Shown: positions 50,640 through 61,609, counted from the first letter of the stretch. The stretch: DNA of 64,000 nt from Symbiodinium natans (GCA_905221605.1 CAJNDS010000824.1:327001-391000), one strand, 5' to 3'. Notes: generated by a model not told the origin, from the letters alone. Made by a program: numbers and translations.

Positions 50640-51020
50640 ATTTGCCCTGCACCCCTCCTCCACCTCTCCCCCTCCACCCCTCTAGCCCCTACCCTCCGCC
50701 CCTCCACCCCTCCACCCACCCCTCCACCCCTCCGCTCCACCCCTCCGCCCCTGTGCCCCTCCGCCCCTCCGCCCCTCCGCCCCTCCGCCCCTCCGCCCCT
50801 CCCCTCCACCCTGCACCTCCACCCTCCCCGCCTCACCCCTGCACCCCTCCACCCCCCTCCACAGTGGAGGGCTGGAGGGGTGGAGGGGTGGAGGGCTGGA
50901 GGGGTGGAGGGGGTGGAGGGGGTGGAGGGGGTGGAGGGGGTGGAGGGGGTGGAGGGGGTGGAGGGGGTGGAGGGGGTGGAGGGTGGGACTGGGTGGTGGC
51001 GGGTGGAGGGCGTGGAGCTG
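50640..51020. repeat. Inverted C-rich / G-rich minisatellite pair
   Basis: (CCACCCCTCCGCC)-type units at 50645-50862 face (GGTGGAGG)-type units at 50866-51015 across CTCCACAGTGGAG. The arms can pair, and the G-rich arm has many GGG/GGGG runs compatible with quadruplexes. Confidence 0.9.
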
Positions 51021-51219
51021 GGTGGGTTTGCGGATGTTTAAAATGCTCGGCGGCCTGAGGAGGCAGTATGAAATACCTGTTTGTCTGTTTACATGTCCGT
51101 GTGAAAAAACCGGCACCGTATCATGGTTCCCCTGCTACCGCCCCGCTATACCACCTCTCTACCTCACGAAGCCTTGGGGAGTTGTTGGCTCGAGACCTGC
51201 TTGCCCTTCGACAGGCCTC

Positions 51220-51362
51220 AACCCTAAACCTAAACCTTTGAACCCTAAGCCCTAAACCCTAAACCCTAAACCCTAAACCCTAAACCCTAAACCCTAAACC
51301 CTAAACCCTAAACCCTAAACCCTAAACTCCCTAAACCCTAAACCCTAAACCTTTGAATCCTT
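51220..51362 (+). repeat. (CCCTAAA)n array
   Basis: About 15 units with a few variants. Confidence 0.95.
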
Positions 51363-51430
51363 TGAACCCCATCCAACCCGACTCGAGAACCCTAACAAAC
51401 GCAACAAGAGATCTAGCGCCTTTCTTGCAG

Positions 51431-51484
51431 GAGGCCTTTGCCCATGTGGCGGAGTGGCTCGACCACGGAATGACAATCAACTAG
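51431..51484 (+). CDS. Putative terminal exon, unknown protein
   Basis: Acceptor ctttcttgcag, then EAFAHVAEWLDHGMTIN and TAG at 51482-51484. Short but clean. Confidence 0.35.
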   Translation, partial: EAFAHVAEWLDHGMTIN

Positions 51485-51931
51485 AGTTGATTTAGGATTT
51501 GATTTGTAGGGTATCTCCCAAAAAGCCCTAATTGTCCCTTTGACAAGGGAATTCACCTTAAACTAAGGGTGTCGGGTGGGGGGGGGCTTCTCTGAATTTG
51601 ACACTTTATAAGTCACGTGCTTCCTAAGTAAGGTATTGGGCTCCTGGGTAAGGTCTAGAGAGTGTTAGGCCTTAGGGTTTTAGGGTTTCAGGGTCTAGGC
51701 TGCCAATTCTTGGCAGCCCTTCCTAAACGGCGCCTGCAGCTCAGAGTTTCCCAGCAACAGGTCCAAGAACCCCCCAAGCCTCAGCCCTTCGAAAACCCTA
51801 AGCCCTAAGCCCTAAGCCCTAAGCCCTAAGCCCTAATCCTAAATCCCAAACTCTGCAACCGCCCATCTCAGGATCAGAGCTTATAAACTTCCTTTCATGA
51901 TAGGGTTGATGGTTTGGGATGTCATGTGCAG

Positions 51932-52021
51932 GTCCTGGGAGCCCATGGACATAGTCGCAACGGCTCCAAGGGCGGTGTTCGAGAACATTCCGTGCGCTGG
52001 CAGACATGGGTTCGGGTTTAA
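51932..52021 (+). CDS. Putative terminal exon, unknown protein
   Basis: Acceptor catgtgcag, then VLGAHGHSRNGSKGGVREHS and VRWQTWVRV; the stop lies in the first bases of a TTTAGGG-like tract. Confidence 0.3.
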   Translation, partial: VLGAHGHSRNGSKGGVREHSVRWQTWVRV

Positions 52022-52079
52022 GGTTCAGGGTTTCGGTTTTAGGGTTCAGGGGTTTAGGGTTTAGGGTTGAGGAGTGTTG

Positions 52080-53420
52080 CAGGATTTTGGGGGATGAGTC
52101 AGGTATATGCATATCCCCGACGATGCGGAGCACACCTGGTGGCGCAGCGATGCCTGAGAGAAAGAACAGGAAGTGCAGAGCAACTGCTACGCCACTCCTT
52201 GTGAATCTTCTTGGGATGTGCCATGGATCTTTCATGAGCTACTCCGTTCATATGCAGGGTTCTGAAACCGACTGCAACTACGGCGTCCCAGGAGTTTCCA
52301 CCTCTGGCTAGCAGCTTCAAAAAGAGGACCTGCGAAATTCAGTGATGAGCGCTTGTGTGGCTCCACATGCCATGCTCCTGTTATACTACTGGTAGAAGTA
52401 CGAGTATGCTTTCGACCTTCCAGTTTAGTGAAAACAGTCCCGAATACGGAGTAGACGCCATTTTTCCTCGAACCGAAGCTTTTCCGTCAATGCCGTAGAG
52501 ATGTTGCATCAGCAGCTACAGATGCTGCAGCTGTGCTGACTGTTACACTCCGCAGATTGGGCTGCAGATAATGCAGGGACAGTCCCCGTGTAACGGACTC
52601 TTCACTGAACTCCTATGCATACCAGCACCACTCCTGAATGGTGCTTCATATTCTCCACTTCCTCTCTCGCTCCTCGTAGCTCCATTGTTTCTTGTCCTTC
52701 TCCTAAATCCTAGGTGCCTGAGTATAACTCTTTTCGGGCAAGTAGTCGCACATAGATTCCCTGCGAGTAGCCATGTCAGCGACGTTTCTGGGAGACTGGG
52801 CGAAAGGCCTCCTCCTTTCGCCCAGAAACGTCACTGGCATGGCTACTGGCAGGGAATCTATGTGCAACTACTTTCCCGAAAAGAGTTACTCCGGGAGAAG
52901 CACAGGAACCAATGGAGTTACGAAAACAAGGAGTTGAGCTTGGTCTAGATGGAACTGACTGGCCAAAGCTTAAGGGCGTTGGCAGCAGAATGATGACTGC
53001 TGCAGCCTTAGATATTTGCACTAAAGGTTGTGAGAGTGCTGTTCAAGAAAGTTCCCATGCTGTTTACATGAAATTTTCTCAGCTCCGTAACAGCAGCCCA
53101 GTGCTGCGAGCTTACATCCTTGTGCTGCTCCATGTGGCCGTGAGCAGCTCAAACTTGGGCCACGTAGACAGAACTTTTGACAATGTAATGGCATGTAGGG
53201 TATGCGAACAGCCAGGGTGACCAAGCGTCTGCAGCATGAACAAGCATGATTCGCAGCACAGCTCCAAGACTAGAGCTGGAACTTCTCCACAAGTTTAAGA
53301 TCAGCGTAGACATTTTTTGCGCTTTGCTGCGGACTGTCTCTTCGACGATGACGCCAGTCGTCTGCATCTTTCAGACTGCCCCGCTATACATTGCGGGGGT
53401 CGGGTGCGGAGGGTCAGGGA
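52080..53420. other. Repeat-poor stretch with a foldback element
   Basis: No telomere-like arrays. Open frames on both strands at 52099-52320 and 52912-53220 have no firm motif. The long inverted repeat is listed separately. Possibly an older insertion or degenerate gene. Confidence 0.4.
52671..52940. mobile_element. Foldback element with about 120-bp arms
   Basis: The inner arms 52721-52793 and 52821-52892 pair closely (CGCACATAGATTCCCTG against CAGGGAATCTATGTGC; ACGTTTCTGGG against CCCAGAAACGT). Weaker pairing continues outward (AGCTCCATTGTTTCTTGTCC against GGAACCAATGGAGTTACG). The tip TGGGCGAAAGG...CCTTTCGCCCA is itself a hairpin. Confidence 0.85.
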
Positions 53421-54380
53421 TAGGTCCGTGATGGAGGGTTTAGGGCTGAGGGTTTAGGCTTAGGATGTAGCAGGGCGAATGGAAGGGTTTAGGGGAACTT
53501 ACGGTTTAAGCCCCAAGTCCTAACCGTACAGACCTTGAAACCAACACGTTCAAGGCCCTTGGCGCACAATTCAAGCGCTCAGCGCCACCCGCTGCGAGGC
53601 GGGGAAGACCGGGGAGAATTTCAGAAGAGGGTTTTTAAAAAATGGTTCTTTTTAAGGGCATTCTAAAAAGGGTCTTCAAAAATACTTTTTTTAAAACCCT
53701 CATCAGGTTCCGTGTGGGGGTTCTCGAGGTTTTCTTCAAGGCTTCAAGATTTCCGGTGCGCTGTGTCTTTGGAGTTTGGGGCTCTTATGAAGGCTTTGCT
53801 TGGCTTCGCGCTCTTCTTTTTCTGAGGGGTCTCGGGTTTGCAGTTGTAAGGGTAGCACCGTCGGATTCTTGAAGGCAGGCAGTCAAGGAAATGGAGCATG
53901 GGCCATGGCTCCAAGTCTTCCATTCGCCAGTCGTATCTCATGCCCTTTTTGTGGGTTTAGGGTTTGGGGTTTAGGGTTTAGTTTTTAGGGTTTAGGGCTT
54001 AGGGTTTAGTATGTGAGATGTATAGGGGTTTAGAGGGCTCATAGTACGTAGGTGTCTATGGTTATGGATAAGGCTCCTCTATTTTGTAGGCATAGCTTAC
54101 GAAACCCTACTTGCAAACATCATAAGTCCCAAACCCTACAACCCTAAACCCTAAACCCTAAACTTGTAAAGATCCTAAGCCGTCACGCCCTCTTCCACCC
54201 TAAAAGGGTCCTCTAAACCCTGAGGGTACTTCTCGAAATCAGGGACCTGATTTAAAACCCTAAACCCTAAACCCTAAACCGTAAACCCTAAACCCTAAAC
54301 CCTAAACCCTAAACCCTAAACCCTAAACCCTAAACCCTAAACCCTAAACCCAAACCCTAAACCCTAAACCCTAAACTAAC
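53421..54380. other. Spacer with telomere-like arrays
   Basis: 53430-53470 and 53955-54010 TTTAGGG variants; 54140-54170 and 54253-54380 CCCTAAA (the latter about 17 units). The island 53870-53950 (GNGAWAMAPSLPFASRISCP) may be an exon. T-runs and A-runs at 53633-53695. Confidence 0.5.
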
Positions 54381-54473
54381 CATGAGTTTGGCTCAGGCCT
54401 GGCTGTGGCTGCGCTGATTGCTGCTGCGAGCACTGCTTTTGTCGGCGGCGGCTGGTTCGCAGTTGGGCCTGGG
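54381..54473 (+). CDS. Putative exon encoding a transmembrane helix
   Basis: HEFGSGLAVAALIAAASTAF then VGGGWFAVGPG, a single small-residue-rich hydrophobic helix. It lies exactly between a CCCTAAA array and a TTTAGGG array. Confidence 0.4.
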
Positions 54474-54690
54474 CTTAGGGTTTAGGGTTTAGGGCTTAGG
54501 GCTTAGGGTTTAGGGTTTAGGGTTTAGGGTTTAGGGTTTAGGGTTTAGGGTTTAGGGTTTAGGGCTTAGGGCTTAGGGCTTAGGGCTTAGGGCTTAGGGC
54601 TTAGGGCTTAGCGCTCAGCGCTCAGGGCTTAGGGTTTAGGGTTTAGGGTTTAGGGTTTAGGGTTTAGCGGCGTTGCAGGCGTTGTGGGGC
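54474..54690 (+). repeat. TTTAGGG and GGGCTTA array
   Basis: About 30 units in blocks of TTTAGGG, then GGGCTTA, then TTTAGGG. Confidence 0.95.
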
Positions 54691-54912
54691 TTATAGGGTT
54701 TAGGGGGATGAGATGGTTCAACCAGAGGGCTTATGGTAGTGCTTGCAGGGCTTCTAGGGTTTGTGTAGTGTTGACAGGGCTTACAGGGATTAAGGCCTTT
54801 TGGGTGTTTAGGGTTCATGGAGTTCAGGGCTCGGGCAATGTAGGGCCGCTCCTTTTGGGGATCTTCGTCCGGACATCATGGTAGTTACCATTCGTTTAAC
54901 CAGAGCAATCAG

Positions 54913-55093
54913 TCCCTGAACCCTCCAAAGGAATCACTGCCTAAACCCTCCAAAAGAATCACTCCCTAAACCCTCCAAAGAAATCACCCCCCTAAACCCT
55001 CCAAAGGAATCACTCCCTAAACTCTCCAAAGGCATCACGCCCTAAACCCTCCAAAGGAGCACCCTAAACCCTCCAAAGGAATCACTCCCGAAA
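54913..55093 (+). repeat. 25-bp minisatellite (CCCTAAACCCTCCAAAGGAATCACT)-like
   Basis: About seven copies of CCCTAAACCCTCCAAAGGAA plus TCACT. The unit contains one telomere-like motif and seems to have grown from it. Confidence 0.9.
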
Positions 55094-55142
55094 CTCTCAT
55101 AATCCAAAATACACAGCCCAAATCCTCCGCACTTTCGGTCAG

Positions 55143-55194
55143 GTGGCGCCTTGCGCCGCATACGCGCCGAAACCCAGGAGTACAACCTCGACAG
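55143..55194 (+). CDS. Putative small exon
   Basis: After ggtcag it reads GALRRIRAETQEYNLDR and ends at gacag/g. Short; uncertain. Confidence 0.25.
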
Positions 55195-55529
55195 GGTTTC
55201 ATAAGGCTTCTGATTTTAAGGGATTAAGGGGTTCAGGGTTTAGGGTTCAGTGGTGTAAAGGCTATAGGGCTTTCAGGGTTTAGGGCTTCGAGCGTCTGCG
55301 GGTTCATCGGTTTTCGGAACATAGCTTTAGGGGTGTATATTGTTTTGAGGGCGGGTTTTGTGCAAAGCTTTGAGCTTTTTACTTTACGTTTGGTTGTCTA
55401 TCAGGGGCGGGAAGCGTTTCGGGATTTCTTGGTTTGGAGGTTTAGGCCTCTAATTTGGCTGAGGGCCGGCGGGGGGGCGGGGCGCTGCTGATTTATCAAT
55501 GGCCAGCAGTACCCTTTTTTTTGAAACGC

Positions 55530-55615
55530 AACCCTAAACCCTAAACCCTAACCCCTAACCCCTAACCCCTAAACCCTAAACCCTACACCCTAAACCCCAA
55601 ACCCCATAAAGAAAG
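55530..55615 (+). repeat. CCCTAAA/CCCCTAA array
   Basis: Degenerate array at the left border of a repeat-poor stretch. Confidence 0.85.
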
Positions 55616-57612
55616 AAGATACATCAGGCGACCCCTTGCGGCAGAAGCTCGAACTCCCCACAGCTTGGAAGGTTGAGTTCTCACAGTCCTGCCTTGTTTT
55701 TCTCACACCACGGGTGCGGGGGCGTATCCAGGAAGTTGACGAAAAGATCAAGAACAGCCCTTGCTGCATTGCTGGGAAGAGCGGGTGCTCTTGTTGTTGG
55801 TGCTGTTGCTGTGGTTGTTGCTGCGGTTCCGATGTGTCTAAGGTGCCGGCTACTGTTCCGGCTGCATCGGTCTCGGCCTTTGCATGTTTTTGTTTTTGTT
55901 TATTCTTGTTCGTTTGCACTGTTGTCGTGCTGAGGTCACGCAAGCTGACAGCTTGATGGCAGTGTCTCGTCTTTTTGTACCATGTTTATTGTTTCTTGTT
56001 TGCGTCTGGGTCGCGCCCGTATTATTTTAGTTGTCCTGAAATGTTTTTTCACGTGTTGCTGTTTCCTGGTCGAAGGGACAGCTGGAGGAATTCGGCGAGG
56101 ATGGTTGCTCTCTAGTCTGGGGTGGTTTCTTTGCTTTCTTGTTCTCGTTGGTTCGGGAGCCGCTGGTTCCAGCTGAGTTGGCTCAGCCGGTCGTCCTTGC
56201 CTCGTTTGTTTCTTGACATTTCGTGTTCTTCGCGATGCCGCCCGGAGGAAGTGCCGAGCTCCCATGCCGATCAGCCCGCTTTTCCTCTGCAATGTTATTT
56301 TGTCGGTCTTTGAGAAGGAGAGGGGAAAAGTGTGTTCTTCTTTTGTTTAGGTTGTCATCGACCTCGTCGATGTTAAGGAGGACGATGCGGCGTATTGGAC
56401 TGATGGTTGTAACGGGTTGCAATTTGTTTCTTTTGATTTGACAGAATTTTCGTTCCACTTTCACGGGCCTAGCCCCTTTGCTCATCTTTTTCGTGTGCAT
56501 TGTTCATCTGGTCGTAGCTTACGGGCACGCGCACTTAGATTCATCGGTCAATTTAGATGAGCAAATGGGGTCGTTGACTGCTGGGGGTCTGGCCCTTAAA
56601 TTGGTCCCCCTGGGCCGTAGTGTGTTGAGTTTTTTTTAAGGCAGCTTTCTTTAGCACCGTATCTATTTCAGCTGCGTGCTGTGATGTTGTTTTGCCGCTA
56701 TCGGATACTATGTTCAACTATGTTCGGGATGTGTTTGTTGTAGCTCCAGAGTGACTTACGGGATGTGGCTGGTACATTCAGGTCAAGAGCTACAAGTCCT
56801 TCGTGAGGAAGGAAACTTGGACTTCCGTTCCGTCGCAGAGCCGTCTCGTTTGTAGACGGCGCTGCGGCCTCACAGCTCACGACAAGTCGTGGTATGCATG
56901 GGGAGGGGAGCAGTCTTGCAAGTGGTAGTGGAGGAGTTTGAGGACCTCGGCAACAAATATGATTGCCCCTTCGTCATCAAAGCAGTCGACGACATTAAAG
57001 GCTTCAGCCACGCCTTTGTAGGCCTGTTGGGCTTCGTGCTAGCCTTTGATGCTGTGATCCGGGCAATGATTTGGAACAGGTGACAAGGAGGGCAAGAGGT
57101 TGTTCCGGAAATGCAGCCCTGCAGAGCTGCGGCGCGCCGTCGAGGTATTTGGACAAATGCAGGTTTCAAAATAGTGGGCTGCGACGCATAGTCATCAAAC
57201 AAATTTGGCTCGCCTTTTCAGGTGATGGTGAAGGGCCAGTGAAGGGGCTTCACACGCACGGCGGCTACATTGCCGGCTTTGTTTCTGGCAATCCTCTGCA
57301 CTGCCGCCCGTGCAATGCAGCTCAGTGATGTCTAATGTTGTTCAGATGGTTGAAGTTTTTTTGATTTTTGTGACTGCTCGACTGATAAAGGCGTGCTGAA
57401 TACTTGAATCATGATGGCCCAAAAGCTGTCCATGCTCAGCCTGCCCCATGACCTATGTACATCGCCAGGAAATCGGGCCCAGGAAGAAAGTTGATAGGAC
57501 CTCGGTCATTGCTCATTCTCAAAAGGTGTGCTTGTCTGAGGGCGGTTGGGTGTCTACAGCCATCAAGCAACGCAGCAGGCAAAAAACTCGGACATTTCCG
57601 AAAGGAGAGTCT
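55616..57612. other. Repeat-poor stretch with weak coding signals on both strands
   Basis: No telomere-like repeats for 2 kb. Minus-strand frames at 55590-55943, 55936-56292 and 56183-56500 are Gln/Lys/Arg-rich (QQQPQQQHQQQ; LLNIDEVDDNLNKRRTHFSP) and might be one frame-broken gene. Plus-strand 56889-57083 reads VVVEEFEDLGNKYDCPFVIK then AVDDIKGFSHAFVGLLGFVL and ends at WNR; CAGGTGA at its stop recurs at about 57219-57225, a possible intron in which either version ends at the same stop. I cannot decide which strand is coding. Confidence 0.3.
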
Positions 57613-57770
57613 CTTGTTGGGCGTCATTAAAAGGCGGCACCCTTAAAACGTGATCCCAAAAAGGGACATATGGGTAGTTCCTACAGTAGTGTCTCTTTTT
57701 GGGCAGCCATTGAAAGGCGGAACCCTTTCAAAAGTGATCCCAAAAAGGGACCCTGATTCAGAGAACTGCC
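57613..57770 (+). repeat. Tandem copies of a short element, about 90-bp period
   Basis: GGGC-x-x-CATT-x-AAAGGCGG...GTGATCCCAAAAAGGGAC occurs at about 57618 and 57702; ATATGGGTAGTTC and GAACTGCCCATAT form an inverted pair around the second copy. Confidence 0.75.
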
Positions 57771-57774
57771 CATA

Positions 57775-58040
57775 TACCCTAAACCCTAAACCCTAAACCC
57801 CAAACCCCAAAACCCCTAAACCCTAAGCCCTAAACCCTAAACCCATATCTTAACTGAAGCGAGGACCGTGTGGGGCTCTTCGCAACCTCGGTTGCCCAGC
57901 CCCCGACGACCACCGAGACCGAAGTCGACCGCAGGCCAAGTTCTAAGAGGGTTTAGGGATTGGGTTTTGGGGTTTTGGGGTTTTAGGGTTTTAGGGTTTT
58001 AGGGTTTTGGGTTTTGGGTTTTGGGTTTCCGAAAATAGGG
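57775..58040 (+). repeat. CCCTAAA array, island, then GGGTTTT/TTTAGGG array
   Basis: 57778-57845 C-strand units; 57948-58028 GGGTTTTA and GGGTTTTG 8-mers. Confidence 0.85.
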
Positions 58041-58070
58041 GTACCGCACTGGGGTCCTTCGTAGATAGGG
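58023..58070. mobile_element. Single end of a family C element (copy C5)
   Basis: GGGTTTCCGAAAATAGGGGT and GGGGTCCTTCG only; no matching right end found. Confidence 0.5.
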
Positions 58071-58446
58071 TGAAGCTTGCGAAAGTTTCTTCAACCTTGA
58101 CCAGTACAAGCAAGACTCGACCCTAAACCCCAAACCCGAAACCTTAAGCCTTACACCGACTTCAAAACCCTGAAGCTCAAAAAGAAGAATCCAGCACCCC
58201 ACGCCCCCAATGGCCCTTTCATCCCTTGCCCCTCGAGCTACGAATTGCAGGGTTTTAGGGTTTAGAGTTTAGGGTTTTTAGTGGCAGTTTGGTGGGCTCA
58301 GAGCTTCAGAGTCTGGTAGAGCAAAGGCTGTAGGGTGGAGAGGGCTCAGAGGTTAGCGCTTCAGGGCTCATGGTGGGGCTTCAAGCCTAGGTGTGTTTGA
58401 GGGTTGAAGGGTGCAGGGATGAGGGATTTGGGCTGCATCCATGCAG

Positions 58447-58533
58447 GAAGTCGCCTTTCGCGCAATGCCTGGTCGAGTACAAGAGGCCACCGGCCAGAAG
58501 AATTCGAAAAAAGCCCCAAACCGTCAACCTTAA
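58447..58533 (+). CDS. Putative terminal exon, unknown protein
   Basis: Acceptor atccatgcag, then EVAFRAMPGRVQEATGQKNS and KKAPNRQP, TAA at 58531-58533. No family. Confidence 0.4.
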   Translation, partial: EVAFRAMPGRVQEATGQKNSKKAPNRQP

Positions 58534-59053
58534 ACCCCAGCCTCATTTAAGGGGTCTCCGAACCTCCCTCTTATACGGGATACTCCAAAGCCTTGCAGCT
58601 TTTAGGTAACAGATTCCAGGGGCTGGGGTCGGGGTAGCCCCTTCAAGGGAGGCTTCAGAGACCCCATGAACACCGAAACGACTCCCAGGTTTGGGAGAGT
58701 CCGTCTTGGGGTGACAATCGGCTTCCCCAAAGGCCCAAAGTTGCCCGAATGTAGTGGGGTCTTCAATATAAGGCCGGAATATCCTTCAACCAAGCCTTGT
58801 TGTTCGCCTTGTTTTGGGTCGGAGGTGGTTCGTGTTAGTCATCTCATAGCGCATACCTGACACCCGAGCTCAAACATTTTGGATCCGCCCACTCTTGCCA
58901 AGCATCTACCAAGCCAAAAAGCCCAAAACCCTCTAGACCCAGCAAGACCCAGACAGCCTCAAACCCTAAACTACACCCTAAACCCAAAACCCTAAACCCT
59001 AAACCCTACAAACACTAACCCCTAAACTCTAGGCCCTGAACCTCACGCCGCAG
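58534..59053. other. Spacer
   Basis: Open frame 58666-58860 (SGVFNIRPEYPSTKPCCSPC) has no firm support. Degenerate CCCTAAA at 58960-59030. Confidence 0.35.
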
Positions 59054-59142
59054 CCATTCAAAGGCCAGACGGATCGCTCAATGGAGAGAGCTGGCTCTTC
59101 CACATGGACGCCGCCTTCGAAGACAAAAAGAGGCCGCAGTGA
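59054..59142 (+). CDS. Putative terminal exon, unknown protein
   Basis: Acceptor cacgccgcag, then IQRPDGSLNGESWLFHMDAA and FEDKKRPQ, TGA at 59140-59142. Confidence 0.4.
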
Positions 59143-59159
59143 AAGCCTAAACCCGAAAC

Positions 59160-59565
59160 TCCAGGGTTTAGGGTTTGGGGTTTAGGGTTTGGGGTTTGGG
59201 GTTTAGGGTTTTGGGCTTGGGGTTTAGGGTTTAGGGTTTAGGTTAGGGTAGCCCCAAACCCTAAACCGAAACCCAAGCAGGTTGAAACTCTAAGGGCCCC
59301 CCCACGCCCATGCGGGGTATCAAGGGGTCTGGGAGTCTGGAGTAGTCTGGCATTTAGGGCCCTACCGGCGTAAGCTCTCAACAAGTTTTTGTTCAGAGCA
59401 GCTCAGGCCGTATGATGTTGAAAGAAGTAGGACATGGAGGGCTTTCTGGCTCAGGCCGTGTTAAACTTATTAAGCCCTAAACGCTGAACCCTAAACCCTG
59501 AACCCTAAACCCTAAACCGTAAAGCCTAAACCCTAAACCCTAAACCCTAAACCCTAAACCCAGAC
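59160..59565. repeat. TTTAGGG array, spacer, CCCTAAA array
   Basis: 59160-59258 in G-strand orientation; 59475-59562 in C-strand orientation. Confidence 0.9.
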
Positions 59566-59595
59566 CCCAACTGCCAATTAAGGCTTGGGGGATGT

Positions 59596-59676
59596 GGGGT
59601 CGATGTCAGGGCCGAGAAGAAGCCCAGCTTCTCACGGCTGCTGCAGAAGAGACCCCCGGCTGCACCCACGAGTTGA
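59596..59676 (+). CDS. Putative terminal exon, unknown protein
   Basis: GVDVRAEKKPSFSRLLQKRP then PAAPTS, TGA at 59674-59676. Basic, helix-like. Upstream border unclear. Confidence 0.35.
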   Translation, partial: GVDVRAEKKPSFSRLLQKRPPAAPTS

Positions 59677-59692
59677 ACCTTTGGAGTTTAGG

Positions 59693-60110
59693 GCTTAGGG
59701 TTTAGGGTGTAGGGTTTAGGGTTTAGGGTTTAGGGTTTAGGGATAGGCTTCCCTAAACTCGTAGAACCCTAAACCCTAAACCCTAAAAATTTAGAGTTTG
59801 CAGGGCTTATAGGGTTCCCTAAACTCTGACTAAACTTTGAGCATGTACGAGCCCTAAGCCAAAAACCCTAAACCCTATAAACCCTAATCCCTAAACCCTA
59901 AACCCGAAACCCGAAACCCTAAACCCTAAACCCTAACCCCTAACCCTAAAATTCTAGAGTTTAGGGTTTCAGGGCTCATGGTTGGGTTCTGCAAACATGC
60001 AGGGCTTGTGCGCATGGTCCGGAGGGAGGGCAGCGGCTTCAGGGGTTCAGGGGGTGTGGGTTTAGGGTTTCGGGTTTAGGGTTTAGGGTTTAGGGTTTCC
60101 GAAATTAGGG
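59693..60110. repeat. Alternating TTTAGGG and CCCTAAA arrays
   Basis: 59695-59740, 59765-59790, 59855-59950 and 60060-60100 change orientation three times within 400 bp. Confidence 0.9.
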
Positions 60111-60148
60111 GTACCATATCGGGGTCCCTTATTTTCGTAGACCCCCGT
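60093..60148. mobile_element. Short family C element (copy C6)
   Basis: GGGTTTCCGAAATTAGGGGT at the left; CCCTTATTTTCGTAGACCCC at the right as a diverged inverse. Confidence 0.6.
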
Positions 60149-61497
60149 TCAGGTGTTTAGGCGGTTTAGGCGCTTTGGGGTTTACATTCAATTTCGAATC
60201 TTGCAGTGTGAGCGCAATAAATCCCATACAGCCTACACACGCCGCCTAACCCCTGAACTCTAAGCCCTGCCCTCGCTCCAAGTGATTGATTCTCGTGGGA
60301 CGCGCCAGGCTCTCACATTTGGGGCCGCACCACGACCGTGAGGCTGGCGGGCTCTTCGCAAACATCTGCGCTATCTAGGGGACGAAATAAACCCAATGCA
60401 AAACTATGGCCAATATATATCTGATCCTTTCCTGCTCGCCTCATCGAACGTGTTTCGCTGGCACGCCTCAGTCTCCCCTTCTTCATTTTGTGTTGGACGT
60501 CTCTCTGGGCATTCGCCCCTGCCTTTGGACTGAGCCTTTTCGCTGCGCCTGGCAAAGCTCGCCTCAGTCTCCCATGTCGCGCCGTCCACGGCCCAGTTTC
60601 GGGTTTCTACAGCCTCTTCAGCTCCAAGCCCTTTTCGTGCCGTCAGGCAATGAAGCCAGGTTTTCAGTTTTCCGTCGCCTGATTCAAGTGTGGTGCTGCT
60701 GTTCACCTTGGACTTTGTGGACATTTCGTGCCTGCCTTTGGACTGCAATCAAAGCTCGAGCTCTATGCGTCTCGCACCACTTGGGCTGGCTCTCTGCCGA
60801 GTTGCTGCCGGCCACCCCAGGCCGCCACTCTGGACCCAGACCTTCCTCGTCGCCTTATGGCATTATGGGTGCTGAGAAAAACTTCGCCAGGAAAACCTGC
60901 TGTCCTGGATGACCCGTCCAGTGCAAGGCTTCCTTCCTCGTAGTTCCTCGTAGGGTGCGGCGGAAATCGACCAACCTTTCCTTGCTGGTCGGGTTTGTGA
61001 CAGCATGCTCTGCCGCCTGATCCTGTTGACCAGCCCCGCTTACTGCTGCCAGCGTGTTCGGCCGCCACTCCGTAATTCATCCTCCTCCCTTTCGCAGCCT
61101 GGCTCCAGTCCGATGCCAGTGTCCGCGTATTACATTACAGGCTTTCGCCTCCTCTCGCAGTCGCCCGAACCTTCTTCCTGCCCAGGCCCCTTTCTCGCCC
61201 CGTAACCCCCACTTGGGCCCATTCCGGCTATTTTACTTCTTTTTTAAACAAATCTTCGAGAGGGGGCCGATGGCACTTGCGGAGGCCCCCTGAGATGCTC
61301 AGCGGGGAAGAGTGCGGGAGGCCGTGGCCGTATGCCACTGGTCGATTCCTTCCCTTCCCTTCCTTCCTTCCCTTCTATATTATAGACGAAGGTAGGACCC
61401 GTCTCGACCCCTGTTTCATTTTCAGGGTACCATGTCGCCCCATGATTGCAGAGAATTGCAAGCATCAACACAGCAGTGCTCCTGCCCCAAACCCTAA
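60149..61497. other. Repeat-poor stretch with weak internal duplications
   Basis: No telomere-like arrays. CGCCTCAGTCTCCC occurs at about 60464 and 60562, and CCCTGCCTTTGGACTG-like text at about 60517 and 60729, so the region contains diverged direct duplications. Frames on both strands are open but show no motif (for example 60406-60912). CTTCCCTTCC pyrimidine tract at 61347-61375. Confidence 0.4.
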
Positions 61498-61588
61498 CTT
61501 GGGATTACTAGCAGTCCTTAAGAGGGATTGTAATAGGGGGTACGATAATCCATATTGAGGACTGTTAGTATAGGGGGGAACATCCCAA
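61498..61588. mobile_element. Palindromic element, family B (copy B11)
   Basis: CTTGGGATTACTAGCAGTCC at the left, TTAGTATAGGGGGGAACATC at the right. Confidence 0.8.
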
Positions 61589-61609
61589 ACCCCAACCCTG
61601 AACCAATTC

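Noticed and set aside
52099-52320. Minus-strand GGNSWDAVVAV, resembling a gamma-glutamyltransferase motif
   Set aside because: Only about 12 residues fit; the sequence around does not continue the family pattern, and the plus strand is also open.
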